Shown in pieces: positions 10,770 through 19,743 of a DNA stretch of 64,000 bases. Source of the stretch: Chenopodium formosanum. Its lineage: Eukaryota; Streptophyta; Magnoliopsida; Caryophyllales; Amaranthaceae. Made by a program: the position numbers and the translations under genes. The notes beneath the pieces were generated by a model, which worked only from the letters and a program-made list of their open reading frames with translations, searched no databases and was not told where the DNA came from. Within the stretch, counting starts at the first letter, position 1; each line of letters starts with the position of its first letter. The stretch is from NCBI GenBank assembly GCA_024500155.1, contig CM044874.1, positions 70,727,795-70,791,794 of the forward strand. Direction: 5' to 3'.

Positions 10770-11302
10770 CCGCGACACGGTCAACAACAACCGTGACACG
10801 GCGAAGCAGTCCCGTGTCACGGCGAGCTTCAAAGCCGACGGAGCTCCGATGATTTAGGCGGCAGTTCCGGCGGACACAGCAACAACAGCAGCAAACAACA
10901 GCAGCGAGGCAGAAGCAAAACGCGACAAAAAAAAACAAAAAAAAAAAAGAGAAAACAAAAATCAGAACAACCGTGTCACGGTTGCCCTTAACCGTGTCAC
11001 GGTAAGCTTTGACGGCCGGCGGTTCACCTTAAACGTGGCGCGGCAGTTCTTGGTAAGAGAGAAGCAAAAATGGTGAAGGGTGAAAGCAAGTGTGAAGAAG
11101 AAATGTGAAATGGTGAAGTGTGAAAGCAAGTGTGCGAATTTAAAGACAGAAAAGGACAAAAAGAAAAAGCAATCGTTGCTTTGACTAATTCAAACAGCGA
11201 AAAGAAAAAGGAAAAAATAATAGGGGTCCCGTGACACGGGATACTAGTCCCGTCTGACGGGAATCCCTGACCGTGTCACGGGAACCCGATGACGTGGCGC
11301 GG
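10770..11302. repeat. Phased palindrome arrays 4, 5 and 6
   Basis: Array 4: 10770, 10791, 10812. Array 5: 10971, 10992, then a degenerate slot and 11033 (ACGTGGCGCGG). Array 6: 11229, 11250 (CCGTCTGACGG), 11271, 11292. Steps are 21 bp within arrays. The sequence between arrays is purine-rich filler. They lie 0.8-1.3 kb upstream of the PMD start codon and before the polypurine tract. Confidence 0.85.
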
Positions 11303-11480
11303 CAAAACTGAGCTTGGTCAGGGAATATTCTTGGCCTTTTGACCAGTTTGACTGATTTTCCGAGCTTATTGGGCGATTATTTTTCGCTAGAATTACGCGG
11401 AAAATCTCAACTGATATTTAAGGGGGACTAAAATTACCATTTTACCCCTAGCAAGCGTCAAAGTCTATTTTCAGTAACCG

Positions 11481-11850
11481 TCGGCTTTCCTTAGGCTTGG
11501 AAAGCGTTATCGGTGGATTTTTTCTTCAAGTATAGAAAACCGCCAAGTCGGCTTTCCTCAGGCTTGGAAAGCGTTATCGGTGGATTTTTCTTCAAGTATA
11601 GAAAACCGCCAAGTAGTCGGCTTTCCTCAAGTATGGAAGGCATTAGCGGTGGATTTCTTCAAGCATAGAATGACACCAAATTCGTTCGTCGACTTTCCTC
11701 AGGCATGGAAAGTATTATCCGGTAGCTTTCTTCAAGCTTAGAAAGCTACCAAACTCATCTGTTGGCTTTCCTCAAGCATGGAAAGCATTTCAACAAACGT
11801 CATCCGGTGGATTCCTTCAAGCATAGGAAGCTACCAAATTCATTTGTCAC
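11481..11850 (+). repeat. 3'-UTR tandem repeat of Tat-A, units of 67-73 bp
   Basis: Five diverging units begin with TCGGCTTTCCT or variants at 11481, 11548, 11617, 11689 and 11762. The first two are nearly identical. Each contains a hyphenated inverted repeat (CTTTCC...GGAAAG). Position between pol and the polypurine tract matches the repeat-rich 3' UTR known for Tat elements. Confidence 0.85.
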
Positions 11851-12033
11851 CGATACACTGGTGCCAGATATGTATTCTATCCCTTTACTCTTTTATCTGT
11901 AGAACTAACATTTTTCTGCAGGTATCGGCGTATACAGAGTGACTTAGGATCGCAGAACGTCTTAAATCATTCTCCGTCCCTGTCGACTACTTTGACTATC
12001 GTTTTCGAAACTGACATTTCTACAAACTCAGTC

Positions 12034-12047
12034 AAAGTGGGGGCTTC
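12034..12047 (+). other. Polypurine tract of Tat-A
   Basis: AAAGTGGGGGCTTC directly precedes the LTR start TGTAGACACC. The same tract precedes the Tat-B LTR at 37206-37219. It would prime plus-strand DNA synthesis. Confidence 0.9.
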
Positions 12048-12432
12048 TGTAGACACCTAAAAATGTCTCCCCAAAACCAAGCCCGATGATAAATAACCTT
12101 TCACCGCCGCTGTTGGTCGGGTTTAGTATTTAATCCCGAGAGTGCTTAAAAAAAAAAAGAAATCGTATTTTATTAAATTAATATTTTTGAAAGGTCCATG
12201 GATCAGTCTTGGTGTTTGGTAAAAGCATAGTTTTAATTTGTTAATTAATTTTAAGCCCAAACTTTTTTTTTATTTTATTATTTTTGGCCCAAATATTTTA
12301 TTTAATTTTATTTATTATTTTAGCCTGAATATTAAAAGCCAGAAAAAAGCCCGTAATTATCAATCGGCACTCAAAAAGCCGAAAGAAATTAGGGTTAAAA
12401 TGAATTTAGACGGAAAAGTGGACTGGAGTTGA

Positions 12433-12681
12433 CCGTGTCACGGTCAGGCTTGACCGTGTCACGGGAACACTTCCCGTCTGACGGTGGGACTTCCCGTGAC
12501 ACGGGAGGTCTGCCGTGACACGGGAAGCTCCGCGTCCTTTCCGCGTAAACCCTTAACGCGTTTTCCGTTCCGTTTTCTGAAAATTTCCCGCGACACTCCA
12601 AAGACTGACCGTGTCACGGGAACTTGTACCGTCTGACGGTACAGTCTAACCGTGTCACGGTACACTCTGACCGTGTCACGG
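12433..12681. repeat. Phased palindrome arrays 7 and 8 in the LTR promoter region
   Basis: Array 7: 12433, 12454, 12474, 12494, 12513. Array 8: 12588 (degenerate), 12609, 12629, 12650, 12671. Steps are 19-21 bp. The last word ends 60 bp before the TATA box, so both arrays lie in U3, where transcription-factor sites are expected. Confidence 0.9.
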
Positions 12682-12740
12682 GATATTTTTTAGGGTTTTT
12701 TATCATTTTAGGGTTCCGTGTGCTCCCTCAGCACATTTCC

Positions 12741-12750
12741 CTATAAATAC
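12741..12750 (+). promoter_or_regulatory. TATA box of the Tat-A LTR
   Basis: CTATAAATAC, followed by C-rich sequence, about 700 bp into the LTR. A TATA box in this setting marks the U3/R boundary about 30 bp downstream. A matching CTATAAATA lies in the Tat-B LTR (37933). Confidence 0.7.
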
Positions 12751-13746
12751 CCCCTCATTTCTGATGAACGGGGCGACCAGAATTCTATTATTCTTATTTT
12801 TTCTCTCTTCTATGCTCTTAACCTAAACACTAGCCTACCCTTTTCACTTCAAAATTCCCTCTTCAAGCACTCAAAGGAGTCCATATTTTACTCGAGGTTC
12901 TATCCTTAAACCAAGGCGTGAAAGGTGGAATCGTTTGAGGGTTTGGCCCCAAAATTAACCTTGTTTTTTATTTAATTTAATTATTGTTTTATTATTTCCT
13001 TGAAGTTACTAACTCGTTTTATTATTTTGTAGTTGCAAGAAAACAGATTCAAAGTAAGAGTTATGCTCTTTTTATTATTATTTTTCTAACGATTTTTCTG
13101 TTGTTAGAATTATGATTAAATTGGTTCTTTTTATGTTTGTATTAATTCTATTATTTATTTTGATCACAATATTGCATGTTAAAGGGAATATGTAATTGAA
13201 AACCACAACTAATAAGATAATTTGGACAACCGGTTTAGGTTCCTTTTTAATCTTGTTGTTTAATCAAGTGATCACCAAATATTTAGAATTATGTGTGCAT
13301 TAATTTTGAACCAATTTAGCTTAATAATAGTTTGGAGCAAATTGAATATTTTGTTTGTATGCCTTTGAGATTACAGGAATACTTTTCACTATAAGAATCG
13401 AGTAGAGGCCAATACGGGCGAATGTGACTCCATGACTCACTTCGTACCATCATCCCCGATCCTCCTTTCGTGGTTCCGAACCATATGGAGTTAGTAATCT
13501 CATGGATTATGAATGGGGTGTAACCTTCACGGGTCAATCGTTGTTGCCTATCGTTGTCCCTTATCGTGGTTGCCTTTTTATGATCCGTGAACGGTTTACA
13601 AGTTCCACAAAAACTTGTTGGCGGCTCCCTACTTTATTTGTCCCTAATCGTTGTCCCTAATCGTAATGTCAATTCCCACTTCCTATGAGTGCCAAGCATA
13701 TTCACAACATGCTTTTAACGTAGGCGCACTTCGAGCGACGCCTACA

Positions 13747-14135
13747 ATAGTTTATTTGTGCATTAATATTCAACCAACATAGATTAAATAGGTTTAGGGT
13801 TAACCTATTGATTGTATGTTAGTCAAAAAGCGCACATGAATACGAGCAGAATAAAGTAGAGGCCTATTATTAGGGCAGGTTCAATCTCTTTTAGGTTGGA
13901 TTTGTACCATCATCCCCGAACCCTTATTTGGTTCATGACCTTATGGAGTTGACGATCTCTTGGATCGTTAAGGGGTGTAACCTTCACCTCGTGAACGGTT
14001 TACAAGTTCCTAAAAAACTTGTTGGCGACTCTTTTGCTCTATCTTCTTCCCTTTTGGACGCCACCGTACTTTAGTGTATGATCACAGTGGGTTTCAAGCT
14101 AGTGGGATTTTAAAGGCTTGAAACTATTCCCTACA
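13747..14135 (+). repeat. Tail of a Tat-B LTR, target of the Tat-A insertion
   Basis: Aligns with the last about 390 bp of the Tat-B LTR (about 38760-39143) and with the minus-strand copy starting at 16565. It ends in TATTCCCTACA. No primer-binding site follows, so it is a 3' LTR end or a truncated one. The rest of this LTR should lie left of Tat-A, outside the window. Confidence 0.8.
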
Positions 14136-14319
14136 TAATAAATATTCAAGGCTAAAGTACATCCATTTAATAAGGTGAAGTACATCCATTTAATATGTTG
14201 GATCGTCAACTCCATAAGGTCTTTTTAAGGGTTGTAACGTGGTTAGGCTAAAGGTTTAAAGAAGAAGGGGATAAAGGCTCAAGACCCTAGATAAGCTCCC
14301 AAGGTGTGCAACCTCGCTT

Positions 14320-14634
14320 TTGAATCTTTGTATTTTCATGCTTGAATTTCTATTCTTTTTTAGCTCTTTTTGCTTTAGCATTTATTTTATTTTTATAAGT
14401 GTGGGCAATCCCGATCATGCGGTCTATCACTCACTTGGCATTCATGTTTCTCAGGCACGGTACCGAGCACTCGATAAGAGACGCAATATGAGACGTGTTC
14501 TTATAGAAGATATTTTCATATCAAAGACATTGGAACACTTACCCTTTTGTACACTTATTTTCGTTTTTATTATTGCTTATTTTTTGCTATTGCTTTCTTT
14601 TGAATTTGCTCAAGCTTTTTTTAGAATTGCATAA
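14320..14634 (+). CDS. Small ORF antisense to Tat-B, copy 1 (104 aa)
   Basis: Encodes a hydrophobic Phe-rich start (possibly intronic or a membrane segment), then a 52-residue block starting VGNPDHAVYHSLG and ending LEHLPFCTL. The same block occurs in the other Tat-B copy on the opposite genomic strand (30454-30711), so both are antisense to the element. The block begins right after a pyrimidine-rich stretch and AG, so it may be an exon. Of seven base differences between copies in this block five are synonymous. No family recognised. Confidence 0.45.
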   Translation: MNLCIFMLEFLFFFSSFCFSIYFIFISVGNPDHAVYHSLGIHVSQARYRALDKRRNMRRVLIEDIFISKTLEHLPFCTLIFVFIIAYFLLLLSFEFAQAFFRIA

Positions 14635-15114
14635 GTTGCACACCATCCCATCCCAAGGTTAGGTAGATGTAGGTTGAAAAAAGAAGGGTCTATCGTTAGA
14701 CGAGGCTCAAAGTGGTTTATGAAGAAAGGATTGCATATTTGAAAGGTGAAAGGAGATATGATGTGGCTACAAGGGGTGCCTTAAATCATTGGTATACCTT
14801 GTGCTTAATTCGACATGGATTTTTTTTTTTTATGCAATAAAACTAAATGATCATATATAAGGAAATAAATGCTCATTTTTATTAAAAGAAAAGGAAAAAA
14901 GACTACAAAATTAATCTAAGGAAAGGAAAAGGTGCCTATGCTAGACTTATTGAGGAAAGGAAAAAAAAAAAAAAAAAGAAATAGAAAAAGAGGTCACGAA
15001 ATCTTGTCGTTGAAACTCGCCTTTTGTCTTGTGTTGTTTCATCATCACCCTCATTTTTTGTTTGTCAATCACATGACTCAAACTCGATTCAACATGCATG
15101 GATCGACGAAGTGA

Positions 15115-16541
15115 AGAAAAATTGAAAAAGAATGTGAAAGAAGATTTAGATGGAGGGATATGAAGAATTAGGAATAGAATGTACCCCCCAACTCAAATGA
15201 CGGAAAAGACCGACTCATGCATGAACCTAAGACATGGCCATGGTGATGTATACTCAAAGTGTGTGCTAAGACTAGTGAGTGTAGGTGACATGTTAAGACT
15301 CGTGTCATGACCATGTGGTTAGACTATGTAACTACACTCAAGCAAAGACTAAGTTAAGACTTCACGTATATGCATTAAACTGGACAGACTGTGGTATTTT
15401 AGTCATAACTTTTGATCTGCAACTTTGATTGGGATGATATCAACGCCAAATTAAAGAACAAACTCGGGGCTACAGATCCATAGGTTGTACGACTCGTAGA
15501 TCTCTCTAGAACTCCATCTATGACCAAAACAAGTTGACGTTTGTGCAGTATATGGGAATAAAAATCCGGGTTGACTTAAAGGAACTATGACTCGATTTTA
15601 TGTTTATTTATTAGCTCAAATTAATTAATTAATTAATTAATTAAACAAAGTCCTTTACTCATTAATCAGTTTATTAAGCTTTGACACAAGTCAAACAAAC
15701 GGTTAGGAAAAAACCACATAGAGTATGCACAACAAATAATGCACAAGTAGTCAAGTAGGCACAATATGATGCAATGAGTTTCCAACCTAACCATGGCTCT
15801 AGTTCTCTAAAGTTCAGGATATGGTTTAGTCAATAGAAGTTCCATGGTTAATTGTCCGGATGCACCGCGCGGAAGCCTAACCGTGAAGGGTCGGCGCGAG
15901 TGGATGGGACACCGCGAGTTTTAGAAAAAACTCGCTTCCATGGTTTGGTGAATTCAACATCTCGGATGTACCCTTTGTTTCCAGGAGGGTTCAATCGGGT
16001 AGATGGAGCATGAATTCCCAGAGGGTTATGTCCATATGTAGAACACATATGGGTTTCAGAAAAGTGAGAAAAAATTCAATCAGGAAGTAGGATCGAGCAA
16101 ACAATACGAAAAACCGGTCGAAATTAGATAGCATATTTCTGGCTCGGTTTTGGGGGAAATTGGCGCCAGCAAACAGAGACTGGCGCTAACTTTTAACTAT
16201 AGCGCCTGGCGTCTGGCGCTACGGCAAAAAGTGGGGCACCAAGCTCTGGCCCCTGACGCTACTTCCCACATGCCTCAGCAGCTTTCTGTGCTCGATAAAA
16301 TCTTCCAGTTTCGCGTGGCGTTATTTCAGTCCTAGTTGTGAAAGACATTTCTCAAATTTCCTACGTGTAAAATCCTATGTTTTTGACTCATTACGAATGG
16401 TCTTTCCAATGAGAACCTTTTTATGCATATGACAATAATGTTAATCAAAATTACGCACATGAAATACTAAGAACTTTTCGAGCCTCATCCACTCATTCTA
16501 AATCATTGCCGAAACTAATTCAGGAATTAAAATAGAAATCC
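15115..16541. other. Leader/noncoding region of minus Tat-B
   Basis: No convincing gene. Contains a (TTAA)n stretch near 15620-15645 and a group of GGCGCC/GGCGCT words at 16164-16243 like those of the LTR. A 66-codon frame on the minus strand (15848-16048) follows the element's sense direction but has no recognisable similarity. Confidence 0.5.
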
Positions 16542-16559
16542 TCCCCAGTGGAGTCGCCA
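16542..16559 (-). other. Primer-binding site of minus Tat-B
   Basis: On the minus strand TGGCGACTCCACTGGGGA lies 5 bases after the LTR end CCCTACA. This is the tRNA-complementary site seen in Tat/Ogre elements and fixes the orientation: the LTR at 16565-18193 is the 5' LTR. Confidence 0.8.
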
Positions 16560-16564
16560 AAAAC

Positions 16565-18193
16565 TGTAGGGAATAATTTCAAGCCTTTAAAATCCCACTA
16601 GCTTGAACCCCACTGTGATCATACACTAAAGTATGGTGGCGTCCAAAAGGGAAGAAGATTGAGCAAAAGAGTCGTCAACAAGTTTTTTAGGAACTTGTAA
16701 ACCATTCACGAGGTGAAGGTTACACCCCTTAACGATCCAAGAGATCGTCAACTCCATAAGGTCATGAACCAAATAAGGGTTCGGGGATGAAGGTACAAAT
16801 CCAACCTAAAAGAGATTGAACCTGCCCTAATAATAGGCCTCTACTTTATTCTGCTCGTATTCATGTGCGCTTTCTGATTAACATACAATCAATAGGTTAA
16901 CCCTAAACCTGTTTAATCTATGTTGGTTGAATATTAATGCACAAATAAACTATTATTGGCGATCACTTGAATTATAATCACAATTAACCCTAACAAGATT
17001 ATTAATTATCTTATTAAGCGTGGTTGCAAATACCAAATTCCCTTTAACATGCAATAAAAGGCGTGATCAAGCAATAAATATAAATAATCAAGCAACACAA
17101 TAAATAATCAACATCATTAATAATAATATTAATCATAATCATAATCATCATAATCATGTTAAAGTATAGCAAGATCCTAGGCATGATACTAACAAGATTA
17201 ATAACAAACCCTGGCATGTCACTAAGCATTGAAAATCAAATATTTAGCCCTAACATGATACTAACATGAAAAATATTAGGAAGAAAATAGGAAGCATCGT
17301 ACTTTTAATCATACTTGATATTAAAGTTACCCTAGACATGATATTAGGAATTAAAATAACAATCTAAGCACGATTTCTACATCATAATATCAATTAAACC
17401 ATTAAAGTACTTACTTGGATGCCTCGTACCTCTTTCTAATAACAAAATACACATGTTAGTAACTTCAAGGAAAATAATAATAAAAGCAATTAAATTAAAT
17501 AATTGAAATAGAGATTGGGACCAAACCCTCAGAAATTAAAACCTTTCACGTCTAGGGCGAAGGCAACTTCGAATATGGCTAGGTGTATCTAGATCTTGTG
17601 AATGCGGAATTTTGTATGAAAAAGCAAGAAAGAATTGAAGAAAGAAAAGAATGTTAAAGAATTAATATTATTGAAAATTGATGAATGAGTGAGATGAATG
17701 AATTGCGAATGAAAAGAATTAGATGAACGGTAATTGGAAACTTGTGAATGAAGAGAGTTGATGAAAATTGACGATAATTGGTAATTGGTAATTGGTAATT
17801 GGTAATTGGTGAATGAAAACGGAGTTTTTGATACGACATTTATAGAGAAAATCATCCAAAAAAGATAATTTAACAAAACAGAGTCTGAAGATCGCAAAAC
17901 AGCATTGGCGCCAGCCCTGGCTAGTTGGCGCCAGCACCAGTGGCTAGCGCCAGGCACCAATAGCTAGCAGCTGGCGCCAAGCCTGGTTCCAGGCGCCAAG
18001 GCCTGGGGTTGGACGCCAAACTGATTTTCAACACGTTTTCGAAAATCTGATAAATTTCCTGTACTGGAAGATAAAATAATATAATTCCATCGAAAATGCT
18101 ATTTGATCTTGATTAAAACTCTGAAGAGTCCTAATTGAATTAGGAATGAAAAGAACCTTCTAGAATGTTCTAGAAGACTAAAACCATTCCCGT
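16565..18193 (-). repeat. Truncated 5' LTR of minus Tat-B
   Basis: Matches the reverse complement of about 37560-39143. The first about 340 bp of the LTR are missing at the junction with the Athila element. It carries a (TAATTGG)n expansion at 17764-17808 that the plus copy lacks, and a TGGCGCCA word array at 17906-18018. Confidence 0.8.
17906..18018. repeat. Phased TGGCGCCA array, Tat-B LTR copy 1
   Basis: Words (TGGCGCCA, TAGCGCCA, AGGCGCCA, TGGACGCCA) start at 17906, 17926, 17945, 17972, 17991 and 18010. Steps are 20, 19, 27, 19 and 19 bp. It lies on the upstream side (minus strand) of the TATA-like TATAAATG near 17840. Confidence 0.8.
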
Positions 18194-18219
18194 GGATAAA
18201 AACATGGCTTGGGGGAGTT
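18194..18219. other. Junction carrying an Athila polypurine tract
   Basis: GGCTTGGGGGAGTT, identical to the polypurine tract next to the inverted Athila LTR (28141-28154), stands directly before this 5' LTR. A clean insertion would not leave a polypurine tract outside the LTR, so recombination is likely. Confidence 0.6.
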
Positions 18220-19603
18220 TTATATGTCTATTTTATATAGTGTTTTACCCCCGTCCCGTGGTCATTATTAGTAGTGTTTTTGGCTCTTTCAGGCCACTTT
18301 TATTACTAATTTGTGTGTTCTAGTGTTTTCGTAGTTTTAGTTATATTTTACAGGAAATTTCACTCTTGGAGCATTTTCTCGGGCCTTATTGGATCGACTG
18401 CGGAAGCTAGAAGGACACGACCACTTTTGGAGCCCAAGATCGGTGAGAGCCGGTGACTAAGGGCTCGGTTATTTGGATCACGAGGCATTTGGACCATGTA
18501 TTCGAGACCCGAGAGGAAATATGGATTGGGCCGAGAAATCTAGCCCAATCGAAGTCCAAGCTTTGAAGATGAAGACCGGGCCCGATCGGGCAAGCATACG
18601 CCCGATCGGGAGGCTGCGCGCATGAGTGCCATGAAGGAAAGGCGCGCCCGATCGGGTGAGCGTAGGCTCGATCGGGCGCGGCATATCAGAAGGAGCGTTG
18701 TAAAAAAGGCGGGCCCGATCGGGCGCGTGTTTTTCTAGAGTCTGATTAAGCTTAGTTTAATTCGTGTTTTAGGGGAAGTATATATACGTTTTGTACGGAT
18801 TATTTACTTACCTTTTTCTTTTAGACTTTCTCTCTCTACTTAGTATTTTTTTTCTCTCTCTTAAATTCTCTCTAAACTCTTGTTCTTAATTCCTTCATTA
18901 ATTCCAGATTTGTTTTGGTACAATTTCTTCCCTTTTTAATTTCAGCTATTTTAATTATTTTCTTGTTTATGTTTTTAATTATTTATTTGATTGGTTTAGT
19001 TATGATGATTAGTGAGTAGTTTAATTCTAGGGTTTATGGGGATCCATAATTAATATGAAGGGATAGTTTGTTATTATTGATTGTTGATATTGCATGATAA
19101 TTTCCTATTGAATTGTTCTAATTCTTTGCAATTAGATTATGAATCGAGCAGATGTAATTTGATTGTGAATGTTTAGCAATATTGAATTGATGAATCGAGC
19201 AGATGTTGATTTAATATTAAAGGCTATTTTTAATAGGAACTTAGGTCTAATAAATTGCGAGAGCCTGTTAGATCTTTGTTGATTAATAAATTGCGAGAGC
19301 CTGTTAATCATGTTATCTATGCATTGTTAATTATTAATTACTTCGTTCTATCCCGGAATATTAATTATTGGTGAACCTGTGACCCTAGGTTTCCTTATTA
19401 TTGATTCTTTTCTCCCTAAACTCATTCTTCGTAGTATAGAATTCATATTTAAAATATTGGTTACTTAGATAATTTAGATTATAATAATTAACTAGGAGTA
19501 AAAAGACTAGTTTCCCTGTGGAGATCGACCCTACTTCCCTATCTACTTTAGTTAGAGGACTTAGGAATTATTTTTGATTAGGGGATACGACTTTACCCTG
19601 TCA
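18220..19603 (+). repeat. Athila 5' LTR (1,384 bp)
   Basis: Start set by alignment with the inverted copy ending at 28140, which begins TGATATGTCTA; here the second base is T instead of G. Ends ACCCTGTCA just before the primer-binding site. A CT-rich stretch after a TATATA motif (18779-18870) may be the transcription start area. Confidence 0.82.
18581..18723. repeat. Phased CCCGATCGGG array in the Athila LTR
   Basis: Words start at 18581, 18601, 18647, 18667 (CTCGATCGGG) and 18714. They form pairs 20 bp apart, repeating about every 66 bp. The array ends about 55 bp before the TATATA motif. The inverted LTR copy at 27785-28140 stops just before this array would begin. Confidence 0.85.
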
Positions 19604-19608
19604 AAATT

Positions 19609-19626
19609 TGGCGTCGCTGCCGGGGA
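19609..19626 (+). other. Athila primer-binding site
   Basis: TGGCGTCGCTGCCGGGGA follows the LTR end by five bases. It resembles the tRNA-Asp-complementary site typical of Athila elements, with two changes. Confidence 0.8.
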
Positions 19627-19743
19627 AACGGTTTTATTTTTATTTTCTTATTATATTTTTGTAGTCTAGATTATCCCCCTTTTTGCCTCAGAGAACACTA
19701 GTTCTTTGAGGCAGATTTCATATTTGTCTTTAGTTCTTTGTTT

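Larger units (their letters stand above)
1..13746 (+). mobile_element. Tat-lineage Ty3/gypsy LTR retrotransposon A, 5' part outside window
   Basis: The element reads in order: end of protease, RT, RNase H, a second RNase H, integrase, a long 3' noncoding region holding two antisense spliced genes, tandem repeats, polypurine tract and 3' LTR. Two RNase H domains, integrase last and a very long 3' region with antisense ORFs are hallmarks of the Tat lineage (Ogre/Retand/Grande type). The pol frame has no stop and all antisense splice sites are canonical, so this copy is probably young. It is inserted in a Tat-B LTR, whose tail resumes at 13747. The likely 5-bp target duplication is AATAG (13747-13751), but its partner lies outside the window. 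Confidence 0.92.
12048..13746 (+). repeat. 3' LTR of Tat-A (1,699 bp)
   Basis: Begins TGTAGACACC and ends GACGCCTACA, so the ends form the short inverted repeat TGTAG/CTACA. The end is set at 13746 because the following sequence matches the interior of a Tat-B LTR. The 5' LTR is outside the window, so LTR divergence (age) cannot be measured. A palindrome array lies just upstream of the TATA box at 12741. Confidence 0.85.
14136..18193 (-). mobile_element. Degraded Tat-B element, minus orientation
   Basis: Read on the minus strand: 5' LTR (18193-16565, lacking about its first 340 bp), primer-binding site, a leader, then internal noncoding sequence ending near 14136. The part 15060-14215 is the reverse complement of 29960-30800 in the plus-oriented Tat-B copy. 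No gag or pol is recognisable. At 14200-14222 the internal sequence jumps into a short LTR piece through the shared word GACCTT, a likely microhomology deletion. Confidence 0.75.

Noticed and set aside
10633..10938. Cys-rich ORF on the minus strand
   Set aside because: Derived from a (CAG/CAA)-rich stretch and a palindrome array; no homology, no conserved neighbours.
14101..14135. Tat-A LTR end placed at 14135
   Set aside because: At first TGTAG...CTACA suggested 12048-14135, but 13747-14135 matches the interior of the Tat-B LTR and an internal end GACGCCTACA stands at 13746, so the nested reading is better.
17589..17960. 123-aa minus-strand ORF with NYQLPITNYQL repeats
   Set aside because: Encoded by the (TAATTGG)n expansion and LTR sequence; the other LTR copy has no such frame.
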